From: Nocardia mexicana NBRC 108244
GTDB taxonomy: Bacteria; Actinomycetota; Actinomycetes; Mycobacteriales; Mycobacteriaceae
Reading direction: 5' to 3'
Assembly: GCF_001613165.1 (NCBI RefSeq)
Contig: NZ_BDBV01000044.1
Span: 62,001-126,000 of the forward strand
DNA length: 64,000 bases
Shown in pieces: positions 26,729 through 34,820 of the stretch. Below the pieces are notes generated by a model, which had not been told where the DNA came from, ran no database searches, and saw only the letters and a program-made list of their open reading frames with translations. How positions within the stretch are numbered: position 1 is the first letter of the stretch; each line of letters starts with the position of its first letter. The translations under genes were made by a program, and so were the position numbers.

Positions 26729-28125
26729 CGACAACTCCGGCACCCGCCCATCTGGACGAGCTCGCCGCGGCATGCCGCGGCACCGTATTGCGGCCCGCCG
26801 ACGACGGCTACGACCAGGCCCGGCACTCCTGGAACGCGGCCGTCGACAACCGCCCGGCCGTGCTCGTCCGCTGCGCCGACACCGCCGATATAGCCACCGG
26901 GGTGGACTTCGCGCGACGGCACGGCCTCGCGGTGTCGGTGCGGGCGGGCGGTCACGATGTCGCCGGGCATCCGGAAGTCGCCGATTCGCTCATGCTCGAC
27001 CTGTCCCGCTTGCAGGGCCTCACCGTCGACGCCACGGCACGTCGGGCCACCGTCGGCCCCGGCGTGACCTGGGTTCAGTTCGACCGTGCCTGCGTGGCAA
27101 AGGGTTTGGCCGTCACCGGTGCCGACGTCTCGACCGTCGGCGTGGTCGGCACCGCGCTGTCCGGCGGCACCGGCTGGCTGCAACGCGCTTTCGGATTCAC
27201 CTGCGACAACGTGCGCTCCGCACAGGTGGTCCTGGCCGACGGCCGCACCGTGACCGCCGATGCCGAGCGGCACCCCGAACTGCTCTGGGCGCTGCGCGGC
27301 GGTGGCGGAAACTTCGGCGTCGTCACCGCGCTCGAGCTGGAATTGCATCCCGTCCCCACCGTGTACGCGGGGACCCTGCTCTACCCCTACCGCAAGGCCC
27401 GCGACGTGCTCGCAGGGTTCCGGGAATTCGCCGACTCCGCCCCGCCGGAACTGTCGTTGCGCGCCACCCTCATTCATTGGCCGCCCGGGGCGCCCGAAGG
27501 CCCACCGCGGGCCGCCGTCACCGCGTCCTACCTGGGTTCCGCCGATCGCGCCCGCACGGTGCTCGAGCAGTTGCGTCGTATCGGCGAACCCGAGCTCGAC
27601 CTGATGCGGCCCGTCACCTACCCGGAGCTGCAACGCAATACCGAGCAGGCGTTCGCCACCGGTCACGCCACCGCCACCGGCACCGAATGGCTGCGCACCC
27701 TCGACGATGTCACCCTCGACTCCCTCGTCGACCTCGGGGCCCGGATGCCCACCCGGCATTCGCTGCTCTCGATCCACCAGCTCGGCGGCGCGATACGCAG
27801 GATGCCCAGTGCGGCAACGTCGTTCGGCTTCCATGAGGCGGCCTACCATCTGGTGGCGTTTTCCGGTGGCCCGGCGGGTATCGACCTCGGCCGGTCGCGC
27901 GAGTGGATCGCCGAGACCACCACCGCGGTCGCCGCCTGCTCGGCGGGCGGTCCCTACATCGGGATACTCGACGGCACAGCCACATCCGACCGGGTGCGCA
28001 GCGCGTACAATCCCGACACCTACCGGCGGCTCGCCCGGATCAAGGCCACCTACGACGCGGACAACCTCTTCCGCTGCAATCACAATATTCCGCCCGAGCA
28101 CGACGACACCCCGGCGGAGCGGTGA
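26725..28125 (+). CDS. FAD-linked oxidase, berberine-bridge-enzyme-like
   Basis: A 466-residue PCMH-type flavoprotein. VRAGGHDVAGH supplies the His (about residue 77) expected to bind FAD covalently. The second-linkage Cys of bicovalent members is absent: VSTVGVVGTALSGGTGW replaces the Cys-containing stretch. It ends with the BBE C-terminal motif YNPDTYRRLARIKATYDADNLFRCNHNI. Such enzymes oxidise C-N, C-C or alcohol bonds; aromatisation of a thiazoline to a thiazole is an attractive but untested role. It is coupled by ATGA overlaps on both sides. No secretion signal is seen. Confidence 0.88.
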   Translation: MTTTPAPAHLDELAAACRGTVLRPADDGYDQARHSWNAAVDNRPAVLVRCADTADIATGVDFARRHGLAVSVRAGGHDVAGHPEVADSLMLDLSRLQGLTVDATARRATVGPGVTWVQFDRACVAKGLAVTGADVSTVGVVGTALSGGTGWLQRAFGFTCDNVRSAQVVLADGRTVTADAERHPELLWALRGGGGNFGVVTALELELHPVPTVYAGTLLYPYRKARDVLAGFREFADSAPPELSLRATLIHWPPGAPEGPPRAAVTASYLGSADRARTVLEQLRRIGEPELDLMRPVTYPELQRNTEQAFATGHATATGTEWLRTLDDVTLDSLVDLGARMPTRHSLLSIHQLGGAIRRMPSAATSFGFHEAAYHLVAFSGGPAGIDLGRSREWIAETTTAVAACSAGGPYIGILDGTATSDRVRSAYNPDTYRRLARIKATYDADNLFRCNHNIPPEHDDTPAER

Positions 28126-29264
28126 TGACGACCGTGACTGCGGATGTGGCCCGGCGCGCGGACGAGGCGGTCACCGACGTGGATACCCGGCACTGCCGTT
28201 CCGCACTCGACGACCTCGACCTGTTCGGCCTGCACGCCATGCTCGGCGTGCTTCGAAAAGCATTGCCGGACAACGTCACTCGCAACGAGGAGCAGATCGC
28301 CACGCGACTGGGCGTCGCGGCCCGGCATCGCTGGCTGCTGCGTCGCTGGCTGCGTGAACTCACCGACCGCGGCCAACTGTCGCACTGCACCGGCCGCGGC
28401 TACGATCTCGCCCGCCCGGCGGCCGCGCCGCAGCGAACGCACCTGCGCCAGGCATGCGCGGATCTGGGGCTCGCACCGGAACTCGCCCAGTTCTTCGACC
28501 GCGCGAACCGGCAACTGGCCGCGCTGCTTCAGGAGCGCGTCCTCCCGCAGGAGCTGCTGTTTCCCGACGGGGACTTTCTGACCGCCGAGGCGGCATATCG
28601 CACCAACCCGGTCAACCGCTATCTGAATGTCGCTGCCCGCGAGGTGGTTTCGCGTGTCGTCGCTGAGCTGCGGCAACGGCGATCACCGGTGCGGATCCTG
28701 GAGCTGGGGGCGGGCGTGGGTGGTACGACCGCCGATATCGTCGGCGCACTGGGTGATTCGCCCGTCGACTACCACTTCACCGACCTGTCCGCCTTCTTCC
28801 TGACGGCCGCGCGCGCACGGTTCGCCGACCACCCGTGGATGCGCTACGGCATTCTCGACCTGAACGCCGACCTGCCCGGCCAGCCGCCGTGCGACATCGT
28901 GCTGGCGGCCAACGTGCTGCACAACGCCCGGCACACCGGGCAGACCCTGCGGCACCTCGCACGTCTGCTGGCCCCCGGCGGGCAACTGGTCTTCGTCGAA
29001 TCCTGCCGCGAGCATTGCCAATTGCTCACGTCCATGCATTTCCTGATGTCCCCCCGGACGGGCGGCGTCCCGCCCGGGCAGGACGATGTCCGTGCCGGGA
29101 CCGATCGCATCTTCCTGCGCGTCGACGAGTGGCTGGACGCTCTCACCGCCGTCGGGCTGGAGCCGTGGCTGGTGCTTCCCGAGGCCGACCACCCCCTGGC
29201 CGCGCACGGTCAGCGCATCTTCGTCGCCCGCAAGCCGGGCTCCGCCGACGGCGAGCGGTCATGA
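28125..29264 (+). CDS. Discrete C-methyltransferase resembling PKS/NRPS MT domains
   Basis: A 379-residue protein with an N-terminal helical, winged-helix-like segment (residues 20-110: ALPDNVTRNEEQIATRLGVAARHRWLLRRWL) and a methyltransferase domain with ILELGAGVGGTTADIVGAL near residue 190, YHFTDLSAFFLTAAR and DIVLAANVLHNARH. The DLS-FFL and N-VLH patterns are those of methyltransferase domains inside PKS and thiazoline-forming modules. Here the domain is a free-standing gene. It likely methylates the ketide carbon or a thiazoline carbon in trans. Start overlaps the preceding stop by one base. Confidence 0.82.
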   Translation: MTTVTADVARRADEAVTDVDTRHCRSALDDLDLFGLHAMLGVLRKALPDNVTRNEEQIATRLGVAARHRWLLRRWLRELTDRGQLSHCTGRGYDLARPAAAPQRTHLRQACADLGLAPELAQFFDRANRQLAALLQERVLPQELLFPDGDFLTAEAAYRTNPVNRYLNVAAREVVSRVVAELRQRRSPVRILELGAGVGGTTADIVGALGDSPVDYHFTDLSAFFLTAARARFADHPWMRYGILDLNADLPGQPPCDIVLAANVLHNARHTGQTLRHLARLLAPGGQLVFVESCREHCQLLTSMHFLMSPRTGGVPPGQDDVRAGTDRIFLRVDEWLDALTAVGLEPWLVLPEADHPLAAHGQRIFVARKPGSADGERS

Positions 29265-30241
29265 ACCCTCCGCACCGTTTGCAGAGCGTCGACCACTACG
29301 AGGTCGGCCGCGAGAAGATCCGCGAATTCGCCCGTGCCGTCCAGGATCTCCACCCCGCGCACTGGAACGACGACGCGGCCCGCGCCCTCGGCCATCCCGC
29401 CCTGGCGGCACCGGCGACCTTCCTGTCCTCGATCGCCATGCCCGGTCAGCGCGCCATGTTCGACCGCGCCCTGGCCGCCTACCCGCACAGCAGACTCCTG
29501 CACCTGGAACAGGAGATACACCTGCATCGGCCGGTCTACGCCGGGGACCGGCTCACCTGTGAACTCGCCGTCGATTCCGTACACCCCACCGCGAACGGCG
29601 ATCTCATCACCGTCACCACGGCCGTCCGCGATTCCGGCGACAGCCTGGTCCAGGCCGTGCACACCACCCTGCTCGGTGTCGACGGCACGAGCCCGGCCGC
29701 CGAATCGGTTGGCATGCAGAACCTTTCGATTCCGCTTCCGCAACCTCGCGAGGTGCCGGGTGCGCCGAACCTGTTCCCGGCGACCGGAAGGCGTGGTATC
29801 GCCGGTCCGGAACTGGCTGCCGGGCAGCGATTTCCGCCTCGCACCTACCGGCTGTCACGGGGCGATCTGGTCAACTACGCCGGTGTCTGCGGCGACAACA
29901 ACCCGATCCATTGGAACGATACCGTGGCCCGCGACGCGGGGCTGTCCACCGTCGTCGCGCACGGCATGCTCACCATGGGCCTCGGCGCCGCTTACCTCAC
30001 CGAATGCCTCGGTGTCCCGGTCGACCTGGCCGACTACGCGGTGAACTTCGCCAATCCGGTCTACATCGGCCCCGATCGTCCGGCCGAAGTGGAATTCACC
30101 GCCGCCGTCCGGTGCGTCGACGAACGCGACCGCCATGCCACGCTGGCGCTCACGGCCCGGTCCGCCGGGCAGCCGGTGTTCAGCCGGGCCACGGCGAGGA
30201 TTCCCCTGGGATCGCGGCCGGAGGCGGAGGCGAAGCGATGA
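29261..30241 (+). CDS. Fused double-hotdog MaoC-type dehydratase (HadA-HadB-like)
   Basis: A 326-residue protein with two hotdog domains. The N-terminal half (residues 1-150) resembles the HadA-type substrate domain (REKIREFARAVQDLHPAHWND). The C-terminal half carries the hydratase-2 motif YAGVCGDNNPIHWND followed by VVAHGMLTMGLGAAYL, with catalytic Asp and His. Mycobacterial HadA and HadB are separate subunits; here they are one chain. It closes the NRPS/PKS operon through ATGA overlap. The PKS has no KR or DH, so what this enzyme dehydrates is unclear: a trans-acting role on the starter or ketide, or removal of a hydroxy group after tailoring. Confidence 0.85.
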   Translation: MNPPHRLQSVDHYEVGREKIREFARAVQDLHPAHWNDDAARALGHPALAAPATFLSSIAMPGQRAMFDRALAAYPHSRLLHLEQEIHLHRPVYAGDRLTCELAVDSVHPTANGDLITVTTAVRDSGDSLVQAVHTTLLGVDGTSPAAESVGMQNLSIPLPQPREVPGAPNLFPATGRRGIAGPELAAGQRFPPRTYRLSRGDLVNYAGVCGDNNPIHWNDTVARDAGLSTVVAHGMLTMGLGAAYLTECLGVPVDLADYAVNFANPVYIGPDRPAEVEFTAAVRCVDERDRHATLALTARSAGQPVFSRATARIPLGSRPEAEAKR

Positions 30242-30312
30242 ACGGCCGTTTCGAGACCTGTTCGCCGCCAACGCTGTTCTGCGCGTCGGCGGCGAACTCG
30301 ACCGGCTGACCG

Positions 30313-30873
30313 CTACTTTCCGGTGATCAGGTTGAAGAAGGTCGCGTTGATCTCGGCGCCGTTGGGGCTGCCGACCGCCCCGCCGATGGCCGCGCCGATG
30401 ATGCAGCCGGGGATGACGAAGAGCCACGCACCGAGCAGGCACCCGATCACGGCACCCACGGCGCCGCCGTTCTGCACACCCCAAACCCACTGGTTGACAA
30501 GGAGGTTGGCGGTGTCGGTGAACGCGACCTGCTTCAGGGTCAGCTCGCGTCCGTCCTCGCTGACGGTGCTCGCGACCGGCACGGCGGTGCCGTCCACGGC
30601 GAGCGGAATGGATCCGATGCTCTCCCCCTCGGCGCCGCGCACATCGATGACCTGGGCGACGGGGTCGACCGCGAAGTTGCCCGAGGCGAGCGTGAAGGTC
30701 GCCGTGTGCGCGGCCTGGTCGACCGTGGAGGAGGCGAGCTGCTGCATCGCCGGAGCGGGCTGAGCGGCAGACGGCGCATCGGCACCCGCGGTGCTGGCAC
30801 CGACTGCCACCGCGGCCGCGGTAAGGACGGCAACGGTCGTACTCCGGAAGACCGAGCGTTTCGAGACGGACAT
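30313..30873 (-). CDS. Secreted hypothetical protein with C-terminal glycine-rich membrane segment
   Basis: A 186-residue exported protein: signal peptide (KRSVFRSTTVAVLTAAAVAVGASTAGA), a beta-rich middle (HTATFTLASGNFAVDPVAQVIDVRG, DGRELTLKQVAF), then a hydrophobic Gly/Ala-rich stretch (GGAVGAVIGCLLGAWLFVIPGCIIGAAIGGAVG) that may insert in a membrane. ATG at 30873 is preceded by GAGG. I recognise it as a type of secreted protein common in Nocardia and relatives, without a known function. It is convergent with the NRPS operon and marks its right border. Confidence 0.75.
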   Translation of the reverse strand: MSVSKRSVFRSTTVAVLTAAAVAVGASTAGADAPSAAQPAPAMQQLASSTVDQAAHTATFTLASGNFAVDPVAQVIDVRGAEGESIGSIPLAVDGTAVPVASTVSEDGRELTLKQVAFTDTANLLVNQWVWGVQNGGAVGAVIGCLLGAWLFVIPGCIIGAAIGGAVGSPNGAEINATFFNLITGK

Positions 30874-31471
30874 GAAGACCTCGCGTTCATCAACAATAAG
30901 TTGGATAGATCGCCGCGAAAATACGCCTATTTCGGACCCGATGCCAACCGAGTTACGAATCACCCCACTGAAAGTGTGTGTTCCCGGTCACACTGCCGCG
31001 CCGGGATCGAACTCGTCCTGCCGTCGGCCACCGAGGGTGTCGGCGAGGCACTGCCCCCGCCGGTGCGCACCACATCGCTGTCGCTGGAATCGGCGGTGAA
31101 ATCGGCCGACCCGCACCGGCGCGACGCCGAACGGTCCGGTCTGGAGGCGATGCCCTCCGGTCCCGGCCCGTCCCTGGTGCTGACAAATTGCCGATATGTC
31201 GGAGCTTGTCCGGATCGTCACGGAGTACGAATTGCCTTGCGGCGGTGATGGTTTCGGATTGCTGTGTGAATTAGAATTTCCTTTGCGAAGAGTTCCCGCG
31301 GGTCTGCGGATTTATGCTGCAACCCAGCGGGGGACATCCGTGTGATTTAAATCGATTTAACTTCGAGTTGTATCACGTTAAGGTCATCCTATTATCACGT
31401 TTAGATAACGCCGGTAGGAGTGGTGGGGCGGCGCGCAGGGCGTCGCAGGTTCGAACACGAATGGAGTGACA
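30874..31471. other. 598-bp gap without a convincing gene; AT-rich promoter region at its right end
   Basis: Short frames exist between about 30950 and 31250 but none has a ribosome binding site or recognisable motif. From 31255 to 31410 the base composition turns sharply AT-rich. There, TATCACGTT recurs at 31371 and 31393 (22 bp apart). TTAAGG at 31378 and TAGATA at 31402 could be -35 and -10 elements, and TGTGATTTAAATCG at 31341 resembles half of a Crp/GlxR site. All would serve the small peptide gene at 31472. These are visual matches only. Confidence 0.4.
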
Positions 31472-31570
31472 ATGGGTTCAGTGGACCTGGGCAGCCTCGG
31501 AGACCTTCTGAGTGCATTCGGTGACATCTTCAGCGGCTTCGGTGGGCTCTCGAGCTTCTCCGCTGAGTAA
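31472..31570 (+). CDS. 32-residue amphipathic peptide, possible small porin-like peptide
   Basis: Tiny gene: ATG at 31472 with GGAG five bases upstream, 32 codons, TAA at 31568, then a strong hairpin. The product begins MGSVDLGSLGDLLSAF and continues GDIFSGFGGLSSF. Hydrophobic residues (Leu, Phe, Ile) recur every 3-4 positions among Gly, Ser and Asp, giving an acidic amphipathic helix and no signal peptide. This resembles in style the very small PorA/PorH channel peptides of Corynebacterium; a toxin or signalling peptide is also possible. The RBS, AT-rich promoter and terminator make a real gene likely. Confidence 0.65.
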   Translation: MGSVDLGSLGDLLSAFGDIFSGFGGLSSFSAE

Positions 31571-31600
31571 CGCGCAGGTCCGATGAGGGGCCATTCTGTC

Positions 31601-31632
31601 GACAGCCCGCCGGGTCTCCCCGGCGGGCTGTC
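31601..31632. terminator. Strong hairpin terminator after the 32-residue peptide gene
   Basis: Perfect 14-bp stem, GACAGCCCGCCGGG at 31601-31614 and its complement at 31619-31632, with a TCTC loop, 31 bp after the peptide gene stop. The T tract that follows is short (TTCAT), so termination may be intrinsic or the stem may stabilise the mRNA 3' end. It could also serve the CGNR gene that converges from the right. Confidence 0.8.
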
Positions 31633-31672
31633 TTCATATGTCCCCGGTGCGACGAGGGTCGTGTGTAAACCT

Positions 31673-32239
31673 TCAGCGCGGGCTCTGCCGACTCCGGTAA
31701 GCCGCGACGCTGGCCCGGTGCGCGCAGGTTCGGGTGCAGTACTGTTTCGAGCCGTTGCGCGAGAGGTCCACGTAGGTGGCCCGGCAGTGCGGCCCGGCGC
31801 ATGCGCCGAGGCGGGCCGGGCCGAGCGTGGCGATCACGGCGGCCAGTGCGCTGAGCGTGGTCGCGGCCAGGTGTGCCGAGCAGCGATCGGTGTCGGAGGT
31901 GACCTCGGTCCACCAGCGATCCCTGTCGTGACACAGCACGGGCCTGGCGCGGCTGTCGCGTAGACCGTTATTGATCAGGGCCGCGGCTGCTTCCGCGTCG
32001 GTGCTCGCTCGTTCGAGGACGGCGCGCACCGTCTCGCGCACCGCGCGGACCTCGGCCAGGTCGGTACGAGTGAGACGCTGCGGGACGGTCCTTCGGCCCG
32101 CGTCCGGCGAATGGTCGTCGAGGAAGTTCCGGAGCTGCTCCACGGTCTCGAGCGCGTCCTCACCCCTGATCGGCTTCAGGGTGTTGGCGAGATCGACGGC
32201 CGTCGCGACCGCCGATGAGCTGTAACACGCATCGAGCAT
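31673..32239 (-). CDS. CGNR zinc-finger transcriptional regulator (ABATE domain)
   Basis: A 188-residue regulator: an N-terminal ABATE domain (ATAVDLANTLKPIRGEDALETVEQLRNFLDDH) and a C-terminal CGNR-type zinc ribbon CAGPHCRATYVDLSRNGSKQYC with four Cys ligands. ATG at 32239 is chosen because GAGGAG lies 9 bases upstream; an earlier ATG at 32278 has no ribosome binding site and would run through the operator-like repeat. It is divergent from the epoxide hydrolase gene and is its likely regulator. Confidence 0.82.
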   Translation of the reverse strand: MLDACYSSSAVATAVDLANTLKPIRGEDALETVEQLRNFLDDHSPDAGRRTVPQRLTRTDLAEVRAVRETVRAVLERASTDAEAAAALINNGLRDSRARPVLCHDRDRWWTEVTSDTDRCSAHLAATTLSALAAVIATLGPARLGACAGPHCRATYVDLSRNGSKQYCTRTCAHRASVAAYRSRQSPR

Positions 32240-32267
32240 TTGACGTGTCTCCTCACGGTTCCGTAGC

Positions 32268-32297
32268 GTGACACCCATAGTAGCTTTTACGTGTCAC
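32268..32297. promoter_or_regulatory. Inverted repeat between CGNR regulator and epoxide hydrolase
   Basis: Arms GTGACAC (32268-32274) and GTGTCAC (32291-32297) are exact complements separated by 16 bp. They lie in the 81-bp divergent promoter region between the regulator start at 32239 and the hydrolase start at 32321. A dimeric regulator, most simply the CGNR protein, could bind here. Inferred from symmetry and position. Confidence 0.45.
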
Positions 32298-32320
32298 ATC
32301 AAGCTGAGGGGAAGGCGACG

Positions 32321-33442
32321 ATGGTCGCAGAGCCGTTCGAGGTCAGCATCACCGAAGCCGAGATCGCGGATCTGCGGGAACGGTTGCGACGGACGCGGTG
32401 GCCCGAGCCCGAGCCGGTGGACGACTGGTCGCAGGGGTTGCCGCTGGCGTATGCGCAGGAGCTGTGCCGCAGCTGGGCCGAGGACTACGACTTCGGGTTC
32501 GCCGCGCGGCTGAACGCCTTCCCGCAGTACCGCGACACAATCGACGGGCTGGGCATCCACTTCCTGCACGTCCGCTCGCCGGAGCCGGATGCGTTCCCGC
32601 TGGTGCTCACGCACGGGTGGCCGGGGTCGGTGCTCGAGTTCCTGGAGGTCCTCGGTCCGCTGACCGACCCGCGCGCCCACGGCGGGGACCCGGCGGACGC
32701 GTTCCACGTGGTCGCGCCGTCGTTGCCCGGGTACGGCTGGAGTGACAAGCCGTCGACGACCGGGTGGGGCGTCACTCGCATCGCGCGCGCCTGGGACACG
32801 TTGATGGTTTCGCTGGGGTACGAGCGATACGGCGCGCAGGGCGGTGACTGGGGTTCGGCGGTGTCCGGCGCGCTGGGCGAGGTGGCACCCGAGCGGGTCG
32901 CCGGTGTGCACCTGAACATGGGGTCCGTGGCGGCGGGCACGTTCGACGACCCGACGCCCGCCGAGCTGGCGAACCTCGAGGTCGCAAAGGAGTTCCAGCG
33001 GACCGGCCGAGGGTACTCGGCGATCCAGGCGACCCGGCCGCAGACGCTCGGCTACGGCCTCACCGACTCCCCGGCGGGCCAGGCCGCCTGGATCGCCGAG
33101 AAGTTCTGGGCCTGGACGGACAACGACGGCCGTCCCGAGGACGCCGTGTCGCGGCAGCAGATCCTCGATGAGATCTCGGTCTATTGGTTCACCGCGTCGG
33201 CCACGTCGTCGGCGCGCCTGTACCGGGAGAGCTTCGCCGGCTTCCGGGACAAGGTCACCGCGCCGTCCGGACTGTCGGTCTACCCGCGCGACATCACCCG
33301 CCCATCGCGGCGGGAGGCCGAGTTGCGGTTCACCGATCTGCGCTGGTTCGAGGAAATGCCGCGGGGCGGCCACTTCGCCGCGCTGGAGCAGCCGCAGTCG
33401 CTGGTCGAGCAGGTCCGCGGGTTCTTCCGCCTCGTCCGCTGA
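32321..33442 (+). CDS. Epoxide hydrolase (alpha/beta-hydrolase, EHN N-terminal domain)
   Basis: A 373-residue microsomal-type epoxide hydrolase that would open epoxides to diols. The N-terminal EHN segment (FEVSITEAEIADLRERLRRTRWPEP) is followed by the oxyanion-hole motif HGWPGS, the nucleophile Asp in GGDWGSAV, and the catalytic His in RGGHFAALEQP near the end. ATG at 32321 has GGGGAAGG upstream. Likely regulated by the divergent CGNR protein. Physiological substrate unknown. Confidence 0.92.
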   Translation: MVAEPFEVSITEAEIADLRERLRRTRWPEPEPVDDWSQGLPLAYAQELCRSWAEDYDFGFAARLNAFPQYRDTIDGLGIHFLHVRSPEPDAFPLVLTHGWPGSVLEFLEVLGPLTDPRAHGGDPADAFHVVAPSLPGYGWSDKPSTTGWGVTRIARAWDTLMVSLGYERYGAQGGDWGSAVSGALGEVAPERVAGVHLNMGSVAAGTFDDPTPAELANLEVAKEFQRTGRGYSAIQATRPQTLGYGLTDSPAGQAAWIAEKFWAWTDNDGRPEDAVSRQQILDEISVYWFTASATSSARLYRESFAGFRDKVTAPSGLSVYPRDITRPSRREAELRFTDLRWFEEMPRGGHFAALEQPQSLVEQVRGFFRLVR

Positions 33443-33457
33443 CTGCCGCTCGAGCAG

Positions 33458-34615
33458 CTATATGGTCGGCGGCAGGGAGCTGGCGAGGATGCCGACTGTT
33501 CGGATCAGCTCATCGCACAGCTCGGTTCGTGACCGCCCTTCCTCCTGCCATATCTGGAACCTGAGTGTTCTGCCTCCGTAGTCGGACCGATCGACCTTCT
33601 CCCGCAGTTCGAATGCCAGGTTGCAATACTCTTCGAGATCATCCTGGTGCACCTGGAGCGCATAGCGGTCGCCGATTACCACCGGCTTCGGACGCGCGTA
33701 TTCGGGGCTGTTATAGATCGAAGATTCGAATGTCGAGTCGTCGGAGTAGGCACTGAGTTCATACCCGTCGCCATGCCACCGGCATGTGGCGGAGCCCGGC
33801 GTGCGCTGACGAAATGACGATCCCGAATCGAGCAGGAGTCCGGCGGCGGTCAGGTTTTGCTGCGAGATCTGGCAGGGATCCCACACCGGCGTAGCGACCT
33901 GCGTCGTGGTGGGTGTGCCGGTACTCGACGAGCCGGTGAGCGTTACCGCCGACAAGGGTTGTCGGGCAACGGCTTTGGCGATCGATTCGGCGCCTGTGCG
34001 CAGATCCGCGCGGAGTTCGGGCGAGTCGGTGACCGGGGGCGTCTCGGGAACGCCGGACCAGTCCTTGCCCGAGGTCTCGACCGTCACCATCAGGCGGCCG
34101 GTCCGGAATTTCACTCTGACCTTTCGCGCTTCGCCCTCGGGGGCGTCCACGATCGAGATGGTCGCGTCCCCTCCGATCCCGGGGGAGGGTGTCACCGTCG
34201 GGATGGTGCCGGGGCTCGTCTGGAGACTGCTGGTGGTCGCCCCGGCAGTGGTGTGGTGTCGGGCCTCGGAGTAGGAGATCGAAACCCTGCGCCACATCGG
34301 TGTCCGGTGGTTCTCGACCGGCTCACGAGGAATCGAGGCACCGAACTTCTTCGCACAGTTCAGCTCCTGGCTGCCGTAGTCAGCACCACGGCTGCCTGTC
34401 TCGAATTCGGTGGACGCGTCATATGCCTCGCCCGCAAACGCCTGAATACTCTGCTCCACCGGTTTCCACGCGTCGGAACAGTCTGCGGGTACCTCTGTGA
34501 CTACCGCTTCGTCGTCCGGCGGCACTGTGCCGCAAGCGCTGCCGACGAACCCCACTACCCCGACCATGAGCACGACGGACAACGCGGACCACCGACGGCC
34601 ATGACGAAAATGCAC
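33458..34615 (-). CDS. Lipoprotein with C-terminal DUF3558-like domain
   Basis: A 385-residue secreted lipoprotein: basic start, hydrophobic segment (LSVVLMVGVVGFVG), lipobox VGSAC, then a Thr/Ser/Pro-rich linker (PGTIPTVTPSPG, GSSSTGTPTTTQ). The C-terminal ~150 residues begin WDPCQISQQNL and contain SATCRWHG, the Cys-containing pattern of DUF3558 lipoproteins common in Nocardia and mycobacteria. GTG at 34615 is favoured by GGGGAGGG 7 bases upstream; an ATG at 34636 is the alternative. Function unknown; cell-envelope location is clear. Confidence 0.82.
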   Translation of the reverse strand: MHFRHGRRWSALSVVLMVGVVGFVGSACGTVPPDDEAVVTEVPADCSDAWKPVEQSIQAFAGEAYDASTEFETGSRGADYGSQELNCAKKFGASIPREPVENHRTPMWRRVSISYSEARHHTTAGATTSSLQTSPGTIPTVTPSPGIGGDATISIVDAPEGEARKVRVKFRTGRLMVTVETSGKDWSGVPETPPVTDSPELRADLRTGAESIAKAVARQPLSAVTLTGSSSTGTPTTTQVATPVWDPCQISQQNLTAAGLLLDSGSSFRQRTPGSATCRWHGDGYELSAYSDDSTFESSIYNSPEYARPKPVVIGDRYALQVHQDDLEEYCNLAFELREKVDRSDYGGRTLRFQIWQEEGRSRTELCDELIRTVGILASSLPPTI

Positions 34616-34820
34616 CAGCGAACCCTCCCCGAGCACGCCCGCCGTGGGCGTGGGTCCACGTTACGGCTCGCACTGCCTTACAACAAGGCAAGCTGACGCC
34701 GTCGGACCTGGCCGGACCTCAGGATATTGAGACGTGGATGGCCGAATGCTGTTGCACCCCAGTGGCGGCGGCTTCTGATCGTCGCGCCGTGCGGGGCGGT
34801 CGGCCGGTACATTTTGAGGT

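Noticed and set aside
30238..30326. Short frames after the dehydratase: 23 codons from ATG 30238 (overlapping its stop), and another frame reading DLFAANAVLRVGGELDRL
   Set aside because: Neither is long enough to judge, the two readings conflict, and no known family fits. It may be a remnant of a lost gene, but I cannot support it.
30950..31250. Overlapping short frames on both strands in the gap right of the secreted-protein gene
   Set aside because: No ribosome binding site, no motif, and mutually exclusive frames. Treated as non-coding or decayed sequence.
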